Source: an uncultured Cyclobacteriaceae bacterium (lineage in GTDB: Bacteria > Bacteroidota > Bacteroidia > Cytophagales > Cyclobacteriaceae). Taken from it: 64,000 bases of DNA. Positions 17,894-28,306 of the stretch are shown in pieces. Both the position numbers and the translations under genes were made by a program. The notes beneath the pieces were generated by a model. The model did no database searches, was not told the origin of the DNA, and saw only the letters and a program-made list of their open reading frames with translations. The first letter of the stretch is position 1, and every line of letters starts with the position of its first letter. The DNA lies in NCBI GenBank assembly GCA_943788235.1, contig CALSPM010000001.1, forward strand, positions 62,001-126,000. The letters run 5' to 3'.

Positions 17894-20800
17894 ATGAAAA
17901 CTAAAAAATACGCTTTCATTATTGCCAACTTCTTGCTTCTATTATTTGTTTGTTGCAATCCATCTAATATTAAATTAGATCAGGGATTAACTGCTATCTT
18001 GGATAAAGATGCTGCCACTATATCTGTGTTTGCAGGCAATAAAAATCAACCGATCCTTGTTCAAAACGCGAGACCAGGTTTTCGTCCTTATTTGCACCCC
18101 ATTGCAGCACCGGATGGAAAAGGGCTTCTTACGGAAAATAGTCCAGAGCATCATGTTCATCAAACAGGACTTTATTGGGGTTTTACAAGAGTGAATGGTC
18201 AAAAAATCGGAATTGATAGTTTGATGAATTTTTTTTACGAACCTAAGACCGAAGAGCAAAAAGTGATTAAAGGGCGTGATTATTTTCATAATCCGGGAAA
18301 GGATTATTGGAAACGAGTGAGCTTTAATGTTATTGATTCAATAGGTAAAAAAGTGAGTTGGCAGACGGTATATTTTATGCTGGCTGCAAATGGAAAGCCA
18401 CTGATGAAAGAAACACAGGTTTGGTCCTTAGAATTAAAAAAAGAGCAATATTTACTCGATTTGGAGTGGAATGGCGAAGCTATCGAAGAAATTGTTATAG
18501 GAGAAATGCAGTACGGCGGGATGTTTCTTCGTATGCCATGGAAAGAAGGAATAAAAGGTGAAGTTATTAATTTTGCTAGGCAGAAAAACGAAAAAGCAGC
18601 AGGTCAGCATGCGTTATGGATGGATGTAGGCATGCAGGTTGAAGGAAGAGATGATCTGGCTCATATCGCCATTTTTGATCATCCCGAGAATAGGGGGTTT
18701 CCGCAAACTTGGAGAGTAGATTCACAATTAGGTATTGGACCTAGTCGAGCCATTATGGGTGATTGGAAAATTCCAAAGGGGGAGACAGAAACCATTAAAC
18801 ACGGATTAGTAATTTATACTGGAGCGTTAAATAATTTGGATCTTACAGAAAAATGGAAAGATTATGTAGGAGATAATAATCTCTACGCAACCGCTGGTTT
18901 ATGGGAAATAGCTCAGGAAAAAGGGTTTAAGGCTAAGTTTCTGACTTCTGATGAGCAGGTAGATGAAATGACTATTACAGATGGATATGAGGTCAATGCT
19001 TGGGCATCAGAGCCGATGATAACTCAACCCATGGCATTTTGTTGGGATGACAAAGGGCGATTGTGGATTGCTGAAAATAGAGATTATGAGTCACGCGGCA
19101 GTGGCTTCTCAGGATCTGGAGACAGTAGAATCCTTATAATTGAAGATACTAATGGTGATGGAAGAGCAGACTCAAGAAAGGTTTTTGCCGAAGGTATTGC
19201 ATTTCCATCAGCATTAGCGGTGGGTTTTGGTGGTGTATTTGTGGGAGCTCCGCCTAATCTGTTATTTATCCCCGACAGAGATGGAGATGATGTTGCCGAA
19301 ATGGATGATATTGAGGTAAGATTAACTGGATGGGGCATAAGAGACAGACATGAGACTATAAATAGCTTTCATTGGGGACCTGATGGTTGGCTTTATGGCT
19401 TGGAAGGGTTTGCCACGCCATCAAAAATACGAAGGCCCGTAGGAAAGGGTAAAATTTATAAACATAATGAGCCATTCCCTGAAGATTTATTAGAAGCAGA
19501 TGGTATTGACATTAATGGGGGTGTTTGGAAATACCACCCAACTAAAGACAGATTTGAAGCGGTAGCTCATGGATTCAGCAATCCATGGGGCATTGATTAT
19601 AATTCCAAGGGCCAACTCTTTATTAGTGCGTGTGTGATCCCTCATCTTTTTCATGTTGTGCCCGGTGGCATTTATCATAGGCAGGGGGGTCAACATTTTA
19701 ATTCTTACATTTATGATGATATTAAAACCATAGTTGATCATCGCCATAGATCAGCGCACGGAGGAGCAAGAATTTATATGTCAGATGCATTTCCTCCGAT
19801 GCAAAATAATCGAATATTTATGGCTAATATCCATGAGCACGCCGTTCTCTCTGATATTCTTATTCCCAGAGGTTCCGGTTTTGTAGCTAAACATGGAGAA
19901 GATTTTATGATGGCTAACAATGCACAATGGATAGGGTTTAGTTTGGAGATCGGTCCTGATGGAGGGCTATATGTGCTTGATTGGCATGACGCAGATATTT
20001 GCGGCAATACGGTGGCCCATAAGGAGACGGGGAGGATTTTTAGAATAATGCCGAAAAAATCCCATGCTGAAGAATGGAAAGGGAGGTATGATGATTTGGC
20101 CAAGTTTTCAGACTTAGAACTTGCTGAACTTCAGCTTAGCCCATCCGATTGGCATGCGCGACGTGCTCGAGTCATTCTTCAAGGTCGAGCTGTCAAAGAA
20201 GCCATATCTTCTCAGGCAATTGAAAAGTTGATAAATATTTATAAAAATGAAAATAATTCTGATTTGAGATTACGAGGACTTTGGGCACTTCATGTTACGC
20301 GTTCCTTAAAAGAGAATGATCTACTGTCGGCTTTAGAAGATTCGGATGAATATATTAGAGCGTGGTCAATTCAGCTACTAGGGGAGGATAAGATCATATC
20401 ATCAAACGCCTTACAAAAGTTTTATACTATGGCCATTAATGATATGTCTGCTATTGTAAGATTATATCTGGCAGCAGTTTTACAACGCATTCCTATGAAT
20501 AATCGCTGGGAGATTGTATCTGCTTTAAGCCAAAGGTCTGAGGATAAAAATGATCATAATATACCTAAGATGATATGGTTTGCAATGGAGCCTAATGTTG
20601 CAATTGATGTCGAAAGGGGATTAAAAATAGGATTGGAAACTCAAATGCCAATTATTGCGGAGTATATAGCAAGAAGGGTGGTAGATGCTAATGGAATGGA
20701 GCAATTGTTGACTGCAATACAAAAACCTTCTGTAAATCAAAAATATTTATTAAATGGGCTGAGAAATGAAATTGAAAATCGTTCTGACCTAAAACCATCA

Positions 20801-21766
20801 GACAACTGGAAAAAAACCTATGCATTATTGACTTCCAATGAATCTACAAAAGGTATTGCTATCGAGATTGCTCAGCTTTTTGGTAGTGCAGACGCCGCCA
20901 ATCAGCTCTTTACAATTCTTGAAGATAACAATGCACCGCTTGAAGATAGGCAGAAATCACTAACAGCCTTGGCTAGCCGTGCATGGTCAGGATTAAAGCC
21001 TAAAATAGCTGAATTCATGGATGATCCAGACTTAAGAATTCAGGCGATTAGAGCAATAACTCATTATAAGGATACCGAATTAGGTTGGAATATGTTTGAA
21101 AGGTTTGAAAGGTTCAATGAAAAAGAGAAGATTGAAATTTTATTAGCGTTGTCCTCAAGGAGAGTTTATGCAAATATTTTGACCGAGGCTATCACAGAAG
21201 GTTTGATAATGAAGAGTGAAATTCCTGCTCATATAGCTAGGCAGCTAAGACGAGTCATGGGCAATGGATTTGTTGAAGTTTGGGGTCCTATAGACGATAT
21301 TTCTGCTGATGTTGAGTCTAGTTATAAGCGCTATAAAAATCTTTTAACAGACAAAGAATTGGAAGTTGCAAGTACTATTAAGGGTAAAGCAATTTTTACA
21401 AAGACTTGTGGGGCTTGTCATCAATTGTACGGTGAAGGAGGCATTTTAGGCCCCGAATTGACGGGGTCAAACCGATTAAATATTGATTATCTCCTCTCCA
21501 ATATATTGGAACCGAGTGCCGATATTCAAGATGATTATAAAATGGTAGTTGTCACCACTAGAGCTGGTCGCACCTATATAGGGACAGTTGCAAGTGATAC
21601 TGATAGACATTTAGTTTTAAATATCTTGGGGCAGGGTAAAGCAAAGATCAACAAGTCAGATATACAATCAAGAGAAGATACGCCTAATTCTATGATGCCT
21701 GCTGGGCTCTTAGATAATATGAATGATCAAGAAATTTTGGATTTAGTCGCTTACTTAAAATCATAA
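17894..21766 (+). CDS. PmoA-like (DUF6807) / PVC-type dehydrogenase / HEAT / cytochrome c fusion lipoprotein
   Basis: A 1290-residue periplasmic lipoprotein. MKTKKYAFIIANFLLLLFVCC is a lipoprotein signal, so I choose ATG 17894 (17885 is also possible) over the in-frame GTG at 17759, which lies in transposase debris. Domains: residues ~25-350 DUF6807/PmoA-like (HHVHQTGLYWGF, YGGMFLRMPW); ~360-725 a membrane-bound-dehydrogenase type propeller (GRLWIAENRDY, LEGFATPSKI, GGLYVLDWHD); ~735-1130 HEAT-like helices; ~1160-1290 a cytochrome c domain with CGACH at 1172-1176 and the tail typical of the putative haem-binding family (MMPAGLLDNMNDQEI). It probably oxidises a sugar-like substrate and passes electrons to its own haem. 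The fusion of DUF6807 to the rest in one chain is notable. Confidence 0.82.
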   Translation: MKTKKYAFIIANFLLLLFVCCNPSNIKLDQGLTAILDKDAATISVFAGNKNQPILVQNARPGFRPYLHPIAAPDGKGLLTENSPEHHVHQTGLYWGFTRVNGQKIGIDSLMNFFYEPKTEEQKVIKGRDYFHNPGKDYWKRVSFNVIDSIGKKVSWQTVYFMLAANGKPLMKETQVWSLELKKEQYLLDLEWNGEAIEEIVIGEMQYGGMFLRMPWKEGIKGEVINFARQKNEKAAGQHALWMDVGMQVEGRDDLAHIAIFDHPENRGFPQTWRVDSQLGIGPSRAIMGDWKIPKGETETIKHGLVIYTGALNNLDLTEKWKDYVGDNNLYATAGLWEIAQEKGFKAKFLTSDEQVDEMTITDGYEVNAWASEPMITQPMAFCWDDKGRLWIAENRDYESRGSGFSGSGDSRILIIEDTNGDGRADSRKVFAEGIAFPSALAVGFGGVFVGAPPNLLFIPDRDGDDVAEMDDIEVRLTGWGIRDRHETINSFHWGPDGWLYGLEGFATPSKIRRPVGKGKIYKHNEPFPEDLLEADGIDINGGVWKYHPTKDRFEAVAHGFSNPWGIDYNSKGQLFISACVIPHLFHVVPGGIYHRQGGQHFNSYIYDDIKTIVDHRHRSAHGGARIYMSDAFPPMQNNRIFMANIHEHAVLSDILIPRGSGFVAKHGEDFMMANNAQWIGFSLEIGPDGGLYVLDWHDADICGNTVAHKETGRIFRIMPKKSHAEEWKGRYDDLAKFSDLELAELQLSPSDWHARRARVILQGRAVKEAISSQAIEKLINIYKNENNSDLRLRGLWALHVTRSLKENDLLSALEDSDEYIRAWSIQLLGEDKIISSNALQKFYTMAINDMSAIVRLYLAAVLQRIPMNNRWEIVSALSQRSEDKNDHNIPKMIWFAMEPNVAIDVERGLKIGLETQMPIIAEYIARRVVDANGMEQLLTAIQKPSVNQKYLLNGLRNEIENRSDLKPSDNWKKTYALLTSNESTKGIAIEIAQLFGSADAANQLFTILEDNNAPLEDRQKSLTALASRAWSGLKPKIAEFMDDPDLRIQAIRAITHYKDTELGWNMFERFERFNEKEKIEILLALSSRRVYANILTEAITEGLIMKSEIPAHIARQLRRVMGNGFVEVWGPIDDISADVESSYKRYKNLLTDKELEVASTIKGKAIFTKTCGACHQLYGEGGILGPELTGSNRLNIDYLLSNILEPSADIQDDYKMVVVTTRAGRTYIGTVASDTDRHLVLNILGQGKAKINKSDIQSREDTPNSMMPAGLLDNMNDQEILDLVAYLKS

Positions 21767-21950
21767 GAACATAGTTATACTGAATTACAAAAAAACTCAC
21801 AATCGAATAAAATTTTAAAAACTTTATTTGTAATCAACCGGTAATAAATAGAAAAAATTATTTGCGATATTTTATATTTATTTAAAAATTTGGTTGAATT
21901 TATTTAAAAATATGTTTTGTAAGCTCATGACGCGTGTGAAAATCTTTTAT

Positions 21951-21967
21951 TTGAATATAATATTCAA
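21951..21967. promoter_or_regulatory. 17-base palindrome before the molybdopterin oxidoreductase gene
   Basis: TTGAATAT, one A, then ATATTCAA form a perfect inverted repeat that ends 21 bases before the start of the next gene. The position suits an operator, or the palindrome may just be part of an AT-rich promoter. The rest of the 222-base gap shows no gene. Confidence 0.3.
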
Positions 21968-21988
21968 TCAACGCGATTAAATATTGAA

Positions 21989-24223
21989 ATGAGGATAACA
22001 CAACCTTCTAAAAGTGCCGCTGGCTTAAAAGCTGTTTTCCATTCCATGCGCATGGCATTGAAATCAATGAGCCTTATAAAAACCGGGAAAGTTCTAGCTC
22101 CCTTAAATCAAAAAGGCGGTACCGATTGTCCGGGTTGTGCTTGGCCTGATCCTGATCATCGATCCTATTTGGGTGAATTTTGTGAAAATGGGGTTAAGGC
22201 AATCGCTGAAGAGGCCACCGACCGTAGTGTAGATGCTTCTTTTTTTTCCAAATATTCAATCAACAGCCTCAGAAATCAATCTGATTATTGGTTGGGTCAG
22301 CAAGGGCGGCTTGTAACACCGATGAGGGTAAGAAAAGGGGAGAAAAATTATACCTCCATTTCATGGGATGAAGCTTTTGATCTCATCGCATCTCATTTAA
22401 ACCAGCGCATAAGTCCTGATGACGCCATATTCTACACTTCGGGTAGGACGAGTAATGAGGCGGCTTTTTTGTATCAATTATTTATTCGAATTTTTGGTAC
22501 TAATAATTTACCAGATTGCTCAAATATGTGCCATGAGTCCAGTGGCGTCGCCTTAAATCATACCTTAGGCATAGGCAAAGGAACGGTCAAGCTCGAAGAT
22601 TTTTACCATGCCGAATTGATTTTGATTTTTGGACAAAATCCAGGAACCAATCACCCTAGGATGTTATCTGCTTTGGAAAAGGCCAAAAGCCAGGGGGCTA
22701 AGGTCGTCGTGATTAATCCACTAAAGGAGGCAGGATTATTGAAATTCAACAATCCACAGGCAGTTTCTGGGATATTAGGACAAGGAACTGATCTTGCCGA
22801 TTTGTATTTGCAGGTTAAAATCAATGAAGATGTGGCCCTGCTCAAAATTTTGCTACTTAGGTTACTAGAAGAGGCAGAAAAATCTCCTGAAATCATAGAT
22901 CAGGATTTCATTGCCCAAAAGACCGAAGGGTTTGAGGCATTCATTACCGAAATTAAATCTCAGGACTATCATTCCCTGGTTGCGCGAACCGGTTTAGAAG
23001 TCTCTCAAATTGAGGCTCTAATAGATTTGCTCTGTAAAAAGGATAAGATCATTGCCTGTTGGGCCATGGGCTTAACCCAACATGTCAATGCAGTAGACAA
23101 TATTCAAGAGATTGTTAATCTGTTATTGCTGAAAGGAAGTATTGGTAAGGAGGGCGCAGGAACCTGCCCTGTGCGTGGTCACAGTAACGTCCAGGGAGAT
23201 AGAAGTATGGGTATATGGGAAAAGCCTTCCAAACAATTTTTAGATACCTTAGCGGCGACCTTTGGATTTGAGCCTCCCAGAAAACACGGAGTAGATGTCG
23301 TGCAAGCCATAGCATTGATGCACAAAGAACCAGGAAAATATTTCATATCACTTGGCGGTAATTTTTTATCAGCGGCTCCAGATACGAATTATACAACACA
23401 GGCTTTGGAGCAGACCCAAATTTCAGTGCATATTTCAACCAAACTGAATCGATCCCACCTCCACCATGGTGAGATAGGATTGATTTTACCTTGCTTAGGC
23501 AGGACTGATACCATTATTGAAAAGTCGGGCCCTCAAACATTGACAGTGGAGAATTCCATGGGGAGTGTACACACCACGCGGGGCTTTGTGAAATCACATA
23601 CGGACTGTCTTTTGAGTGAACCTCATATCATCGCTCAGATTGCATCTAGAACTATAGGAAATGATATTGTTGATTGGCATGCATTGATTGATGATTATGA
23701 TCGCATTCGAACCCTGATAAGTAAAGCTGTTGTTGGCTTTGAATCTTTCAATGAGAAGCTCAAGAAAGACGGTATTTTCGATTTACCCAATGGCCCACGA
23801 AATCAACAATTTACTAATGACATCGGTAAAGCGAGGTTTACCGTAAATGAACTTCCCAACTATCAAATTGACCCAGATGAATTACTCATGATGACGATTC
23901 GAAGCCACGATCAATTTAATACCACTACCTATGGCTTAGATGATCGTTATCGAGGGATTTACGGGACCCGAAAAATAGTTTTAATGAATAAAACAGATGT
24001 TGAAAACCATGACTTAGATATTGATCTTCCGGTCACTCTTTATAACAATTATGGAGGCAAGAAAAGAGAAGTTTCAGGATTGAAAATAGTAGCTTATGAG
24101 ATTCCAAAGGGTTGTATTGCGACTTATTTTCCAGAATGTAATGTATTGATTCCTCTAGAATTAAAAGCACGAAAAAGTAATACTCCTGCTAGTAAATCAG
24201 TCAAAGTGCGTCTTTTGCAGTAA
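21989..24223 (+). CDS. FdhF/YdeP-family molybdopterin oxidoreductase
   Basis: A bis-MGD molybdenum enzyme related to formate dehydrogenase alpha subunits, of the YdeP subgroup. The N-terminus has the short cysteine motif GGTDCPGCAW, then SWDEAFDLIASHLN, SGRTSNEAAFLYQLFIR, CSNMCHESSGVALNHTLG, FGQNPGTNHPR and GAGTCPVRGHSNVQG; the C-terminal molybdopterin dinucleotide domain contains TIRSHDQFNTT and YGLDDRYRGI. The 744 residues fit YdeP-like proteins. No electron-transfer subunit or fdhD chaperone gene is in the window. YdeP-type enzymes have no proven formate activity, so the substrate is open. Cytoplasmic: no signal peptide. Confidence 0.85.
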   Translation: MRITQPSKSAAGLKAVFHSMRMALKSMSLIKTGKVLAPLNQKGGTDCPGCAWPDPDHRSYLGEFCENGVKAIAEEATDRSVDASFFSKYSINSLRNQSDYWLGQQGRLVTPMRVRKGEKNYTSISWDEAFDLIASHLNQRISPDDAIFYTSGRTSNEAAFLYQLFIRIFGTNNLPDCSNMCHESSGVALNHTLGIGKGTVKLEDFYHAELILIFGQNPGTNHPRMLSALEKAKSQGAKVVVINPLKEAGLLKFNNPQAVSGILGQGTDLADLYLQVKINEDVALLKILLLRLLEEAEKSPEIIDQDFIAQKTEGFEAFITEIKSQDYHSLVARTGLEVSQIEALIDLLCKKDKIIACWAMGLTQHVNAVDNIQEIVNLLLLKGSIGKEGAGTCPVRGHSNVQGDRSMGIWEKPSKQFLDTLAATFGFEPPRKHGVDVVQAIALMHKEPGKYFISLGGNFLSAAPDTNYTTQALEQTQISVHISTKLNRSHLHHGEIGLILPCLGRTDTIIEKSGPQTLTVENSMGSVHTTRGFVKSHTDCLLSEPHIIAQIASRTIGNDIVDWHALIDDYDRIRTLISKAVVGFESFNEKLKKDGIFDLPNGPRNQQFTNDIGKARFTVNELPNYQIDPDELLMMTIRSHDQFNTTTYGLDDRYRGIYGTRKIVLMNKTDVENHDLDIDLPVTLYNNYGGKKREVSGLKIVAYEIPKGCIATYFPECNVLIPLELKARKSNTPASKSVKVRLLQ

Positions 24224-24402
24224 GCGTTTTTCAGGATTTTTGAGAATCATAATATAATTTCTGGGTGATCAGATCGATCATTAATCGTCGTAACTTTAGA
24301 CTAAGCATTTTAATTTCCGAAAATATCCCTAAACGACCTTTCATAATATATGATTATTGGGTTAAACGATGTTGTACTTAACTTAGAAAGAAATAGATTG
24401 TT

Positions 24403-27372
24403 ATGCGTTATTCTTTATTCTTCATTTTTTCATTTTTATTCATATTTCAGTCGTGGTGTCAAAGCGATTTTTCATTATTTAAGTACCGTCATGTCGGTCC
24501 TATCAGAGGAGGTAGAGTCACGGCCGTTGCCGGTGTCCCATTAGAACCTAGTACTTTTTACATGGGAGCCACAGGAGGGGGCTTATGGAAATCAAGAGAT
24601 TACGGGACCTCATGGAACAATATTTCTGATGGTTTTTTTAAGACACCTTCCATAGGGGCCATTGCGGTTGCTACAAAAGACCGCAATATTTTGTATGTAG
24701 GGACAGGTTCTGATGGCTTGCGAAGCAATGTGATCACAGGAAAGGGCATGTATAAATCTATTGATGCAGGTCAAAATTGGATCCATGTTGGTCTTAAAAA
24801 AACGGGTCAGATTGGTCGTGTTCTAATTCATCCAAATGATCATAATATAGCTTATGCCGCAGCGCTAGGTAATCCCTTTAAAGCCAATGCAGAAAGAGGT
24901 CTATACCAAACCAAAGATGGTGGAAAAACTTGGAAAAATGTACTTTTTATATCTGAAACGGTTGGTATCTCCGATGTTGAGTTTTTACCTGGAAATCCGC
25001 AAATAATGTTTGCGAGTGCATGGAAGGCAGAACGAAAACCGTGGACCATTATTAGTGGAGGGACGGCAAGTGAGGGAGGTATTTATAAATCCTATGATGG
25101 CGGATCAAGTTGGGAAAAAATTACTGTAGGACTCCCGAAAGGCTTGATAGGAAAAATTGATCTGGAGTTGTGTCCAGCAGATTCAAAACTAGTGTATGCA
25201 CTTATTGAGGCACCAGGCGCGGAAGGAGGATTGTATAAATCAAGTGATCAAGGGCAAAGCTTTGCATTGATCTCCAATGAGGTAACCATACGTACCCGAC
25301 CCTTTTATTATACCAATTTAAAGGTAGACCCAACTGATCCCGAAAATGTGTTTGTTATGGCCACAGGCTATTATAAATCAACGGACGGAGGTAAAAATTG
25401 GAATAGAAAGCAATCGCCTCATGGAGATAACCACGATATGTGGATCAATCCCAATGATCCTAATTTATTCATTCAATCCAATGATGGCGGTGCCAATGTG
25501 ACGCACAATGGAGGAAAAACTTGGAGTACTCAATTCAATCAACCGACGGCTGAGCTCTATCAAGTCGAAGTAGATGATCAATTTCCATATTGGCTCTATG
25601 GGGGTCAGCAGGACAATTACACGACGATTGCCGTACCTTCCATGGCACCTTATGCCCTCCAAGATGGTAACAGGGGATGGATCATCAATACAGGAGGTTG
25701 TGAGACGGGACCCGCAGTACCTAAGCCTGGCGATCATAATATAGTTTACGCCAATTGCAAAGGGAGATTTAAAGTTTTTGACAAACGCACGGGCTTAGAG
25801 CGAAGCTATGATGTGGGCGCAACTAATATGTATGGGCATAACCCCAAAGATCTAAAGTTTCGATTTCAAAGGGTATCGCCTATTCACGTTTCTCCCCATG
25901 ATCCCAAGGTGATTTATCATACTTCCCAATATGTACACAAAACGTTAGATGAAGGGAAAACATGGGAAATAATATCACCTGACCTTACGGCCTTTGAGTT
26001 AGATAAACAAGTCATTTCTGGGAGTCCAATTACACGGGATATTACAGGAGAGGAATTTTACAGCACGATTTATGCGATTAGAGAATCCCCAATAGATTCT
26101 GGACAGATTTGGGTAGGATCAAATGACGGACCTGTTCACATAACCAGAGACGGCGGGAAAAACTGGCAAAATGTGACTCCTTCAAAACTTCTTGGTGGAG
26201 GTAGAGTAGATGCGGTAGAGCCTTCACCGCACGATCCAGCCAAAGCCTATTTTAGTGTGCTGAGATATCAGATGGGAGATGACAAACCTTATCTATACAA
26301 AACGAGTGATTATGGTAAAAAATGGGAACTTCTGACCGATGGAACCAATGGCATACCCATTGACTGTCCAACCCGTGTGATTAGAGAAGATCCAAGCTTG
26401 CCCGATTTACTTTATGCGGGTACGGATTGTGGTTTATTTATCTCTTTAAATGGTGGTAAATCATGGGACTCTTTTCAACAGAATTTACCCATTACTCCTG
26501 TAACCGACATTAAAGTATATCGTGACGATTTGGTAATTTCTACTATGGGACGAGGCTTTTGGGTTTTAGATAATCTAACCCCGCTGTATGCTCCTAATTT
26601 CGGATTACATATGACGCAGTTATATAAGCCCAAGGATACCTACCGGATGAATTATCCTAAGACTGGGGGTGATCTTTATCCACGCCCCGCCATGTTTTTT
26701 GATTATTTTATTGCAGATACGGTTAATACGCCGATCCGTTTGGAAATAGAGAATGCTGCTGGCGAGACCCTTAATACATTCGTGAGCGATAAATGGGATG
26801 TAACAGACACCATTGGAAATATGGATTTGAGTAGTACCACTTATTTATTGGATCAATCACTTTCTAGATCTGTCGGTTATCATAGGTTCAAATGGGATAT
26901 GCGACATTTAGGTCCTTGGGATGTGCGCGATAGGCGATCGTATAAAAATGGTCCACAGGTTGCTTCCGGCGATTATCGTGTCAAATTAACTGTTGGGGAA
27001 ACCGTTTCCATTCAGGATTTCACGTTACTGACAGATCCTAGAATTTTAAGTTTGGGTGTGACCGAAGCAGAGATTAAACAGCAAGAAGCATTGGGTCTTG
27101 AATTAATCAAATTGCTTACCGAAGTGAGAAAGTATATCCATGGACTTGAACAAGAAAAAAAGTTGGCACAAGGTGCGCGTTTAGAATACATTCAAGCCCA
27201 ATTAGGTTCTTTTGTGATGGAGGAGGGGGTTTATATGCAGCCCAAGATCATTAATCAAATTGAGTACTTATATGCTTCGATAAATGGACCAGATCAGCTA
27301 CCGAGTAGAGATGCTTATGCTAGATTTTCCAAGTTGAAGGCTTTAGTTGAATCAACGAAATCGCAAAACTGA
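24403..27372 (+). CDS. Sortilin/VPS10-like BNR propeller exported protein
   Basis: A 989-residue exported protein with a Sec signal (LFFIFSFLFIFQSWC). It carries at least ten Asp-box (BNR) motifs of the form SxDxGxxW, such as SRDYGTSW, SIDAGQNW, TKDGGKTW, SYDGGSSW, STDGGKNW, TRDGGKNW and SLNGGKSW, which build a large sortilin-type propeller (residues ~30-720). The opening FKYRHVGPIRGGRVTAVAG and the C-terminal FnIII-like and helical part are typical of the family often labelled 'glycosyl hydrolase' or 'photosystem II stability factor-like' in Bacteroidota. Catalytic activity is not established; binding of peptides or glycans is as likely. Confidence 0.85.
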   Translation: MRYSLFFIFSFLFIFQSWCQSDFSLFKYRHVGPIRGGRVTAVAGVPLEPSTFYMGATGGGLWKSRDYGTSWNNISDGFFKTPSIGAIAVATKDRNILYVGTGSDGLRSNVITGKGMYKSIDAGQNWIHVGLKKTGQIGRVLIHPNDHNIAYAAALGNPFKANAERGLYQTKDGGKTWKNVLFISETVGISDVEFLPGNPQIMFASAWKAERKPWTIISGGTASEGGIYKSYDGGSSWEKITVGLPKGLIGKIDLELCPADSKLVYALIEAPGAEGGLYKSSDQGQSFALISNEVTIRTRPFYYTNLKVDPTDPENVFVMATGYYKSTDGGKNWNRKQSPHGDNHDMWINPNDPNLFIQSNDGGANVTHNGGKTWSTQFNQPTAELYQVEVDDQFPYWLYGGQQDNYTTIAVPSMAPYALQDGNRGWIINTGGCETGPAVPKPGDHNIVYANCKGRFKVFDKRTGLERSYDVGATNMYGHNPKDLKFRFQRVSPIHVSPHDPKVIYHTSQYVHKTLDEGKTWEIISPDLTAFELDKQVISGSPITRDITGEEFYSTIYAIRESPIDSGQIWVGSNDGPVHITRDGGKNWQNVTPSKLLGGGRVDAVEPSPHDPAKAYFSVLRYQMGDDKPYLYKTSDYGKKWELLTDGTNGIPIDCPTRVIREDPSLPDLLYAGTDCGLFISLNGGKSWDSFQQNLPITPVTDIKVYRDDLVISTMGRGFWVLDNLTPLYAPNFGLHMTQLYKPKDTYRMNYPKTGGDLYPRPAMFFDYFIADTVNTPIRLEIENAAGETLNTFVSDKWDVTDTIGNMDLSSTTYLLDQSLSRSVGYHRFKWDMRHLGPWDVRDRRSYKNGPQVASGDYRVKLTVGETVSIQDFTLLTDPRILSLGVTEAEIKQQEALGLELIKLLTEVRKYIHGLEQEKKLAQGARLEYIQAQLGSFVMEEGVYMQPKIINQIEYLYASINGPDQLPSRDAYARFSKLKALVESTKSQN

Positions 27373-28306
27373 GTTGTTATATCATTGATAACATTGTTAT
27401 GAGGGGACTATTGTTGCTTTAAGGATTTCTTTATTTTGAAGATTGAAATAGACAATTTAATACTCTGGGATCATTATTTTTAATCGAATTTATTAAAAAG
27501 ACAATTTATCTCGGGTAAGAAGATGTTGTCTCTTTGGTGTAGATCAAGAGTCTTTGCTCCCTCTCGGGATTTATTGAAAGTCGGAGGCCAAGGAATCTAA
27601 CACTTTCTCTTTTGATCAAGTGATATGTCGTGCATGCAGTAACCGAAAGTGAAACTTTTGAAATATAGTTTTATACCCTTTGGGATATGTAATGCTTGAT
27701 AAAGAGCATGATATTCTGATCATATGTTTTAGTTGAATCAAATACTTTGGGGAGACAAGTCACTATAGAGTTGATTTTGGCCGATTCGGTGGTTCAATGA
27801 ATGATATGTTTTGTTTAAGTCAAACTGTCAATACCTGTCAGCAATTTTTTATATTAATGATTTCTTCAGATATCCATAATAAGTGTTGGATATATCCAAG
27901 CTTAAAATCATATCGAAGTAAAGTGGCTTTCCAACGCGTAAACTTAGAAAAAGTGAATTATAAAAATCTAAAATTGGGGTCTTTCCGATCTTTTTTATAC
28001 AAAGGCGTTATAAAGTCTTGTTCCAACTCTATAATAATTAAGGTTAATTAATTTTTAACCAAAGTAGACTGATGTGTTTTAATTTAGTTCTGAAAGGCTC
28101 TGATCAAATGATTCCAAAAATCACAAATCTAGCCTTCAGTCTCATTTAATAATTCAAATAGCATAATTTTTGTGAAAAATAATTAAATAACCATTTAAAA
28201 AATGTAGTTTTAGAAAATTTTTAATGATTAATAATCACATATTAAAGAATAAGCTTAATTGCCTAATGATTACAATACAGGCAATTAATCTATAAAACAG
28301 TAAGTT
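27373..28306. other. 934-base AT-rich gap with no convincing gene
   Basis: An 84-codon frame at 27797-28051 has no family features and poor composition. The rest has many stops in all frames. Only the inverted repeat at 28255-28288 stands out. This could be a site of decayed genes or a long regulatory leader for the next gene. Confidence 0.5.
28255..28288. promoter_or_regulatory. Perfect 10-base inverted repeat before the Ig-like repeat protein
   Basis: TTAATTGCCT (28255-28264) and AGGCAATTAA (28279-28288) are exact reverse complements separated by 14 bases, ending 18 bases before the ATG at 28307. The wide spacer suits a dimeric regulator site, or an RNA hairpin in the leader that would sit over the start region. 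Confidence 0.4.

Noticed and set aside
27797-28051. 84-codon open frame in the large gap
   Set aside because: No family features, signal or coding-like composition; lies in AT-rich DNA with no neighbour linkage.
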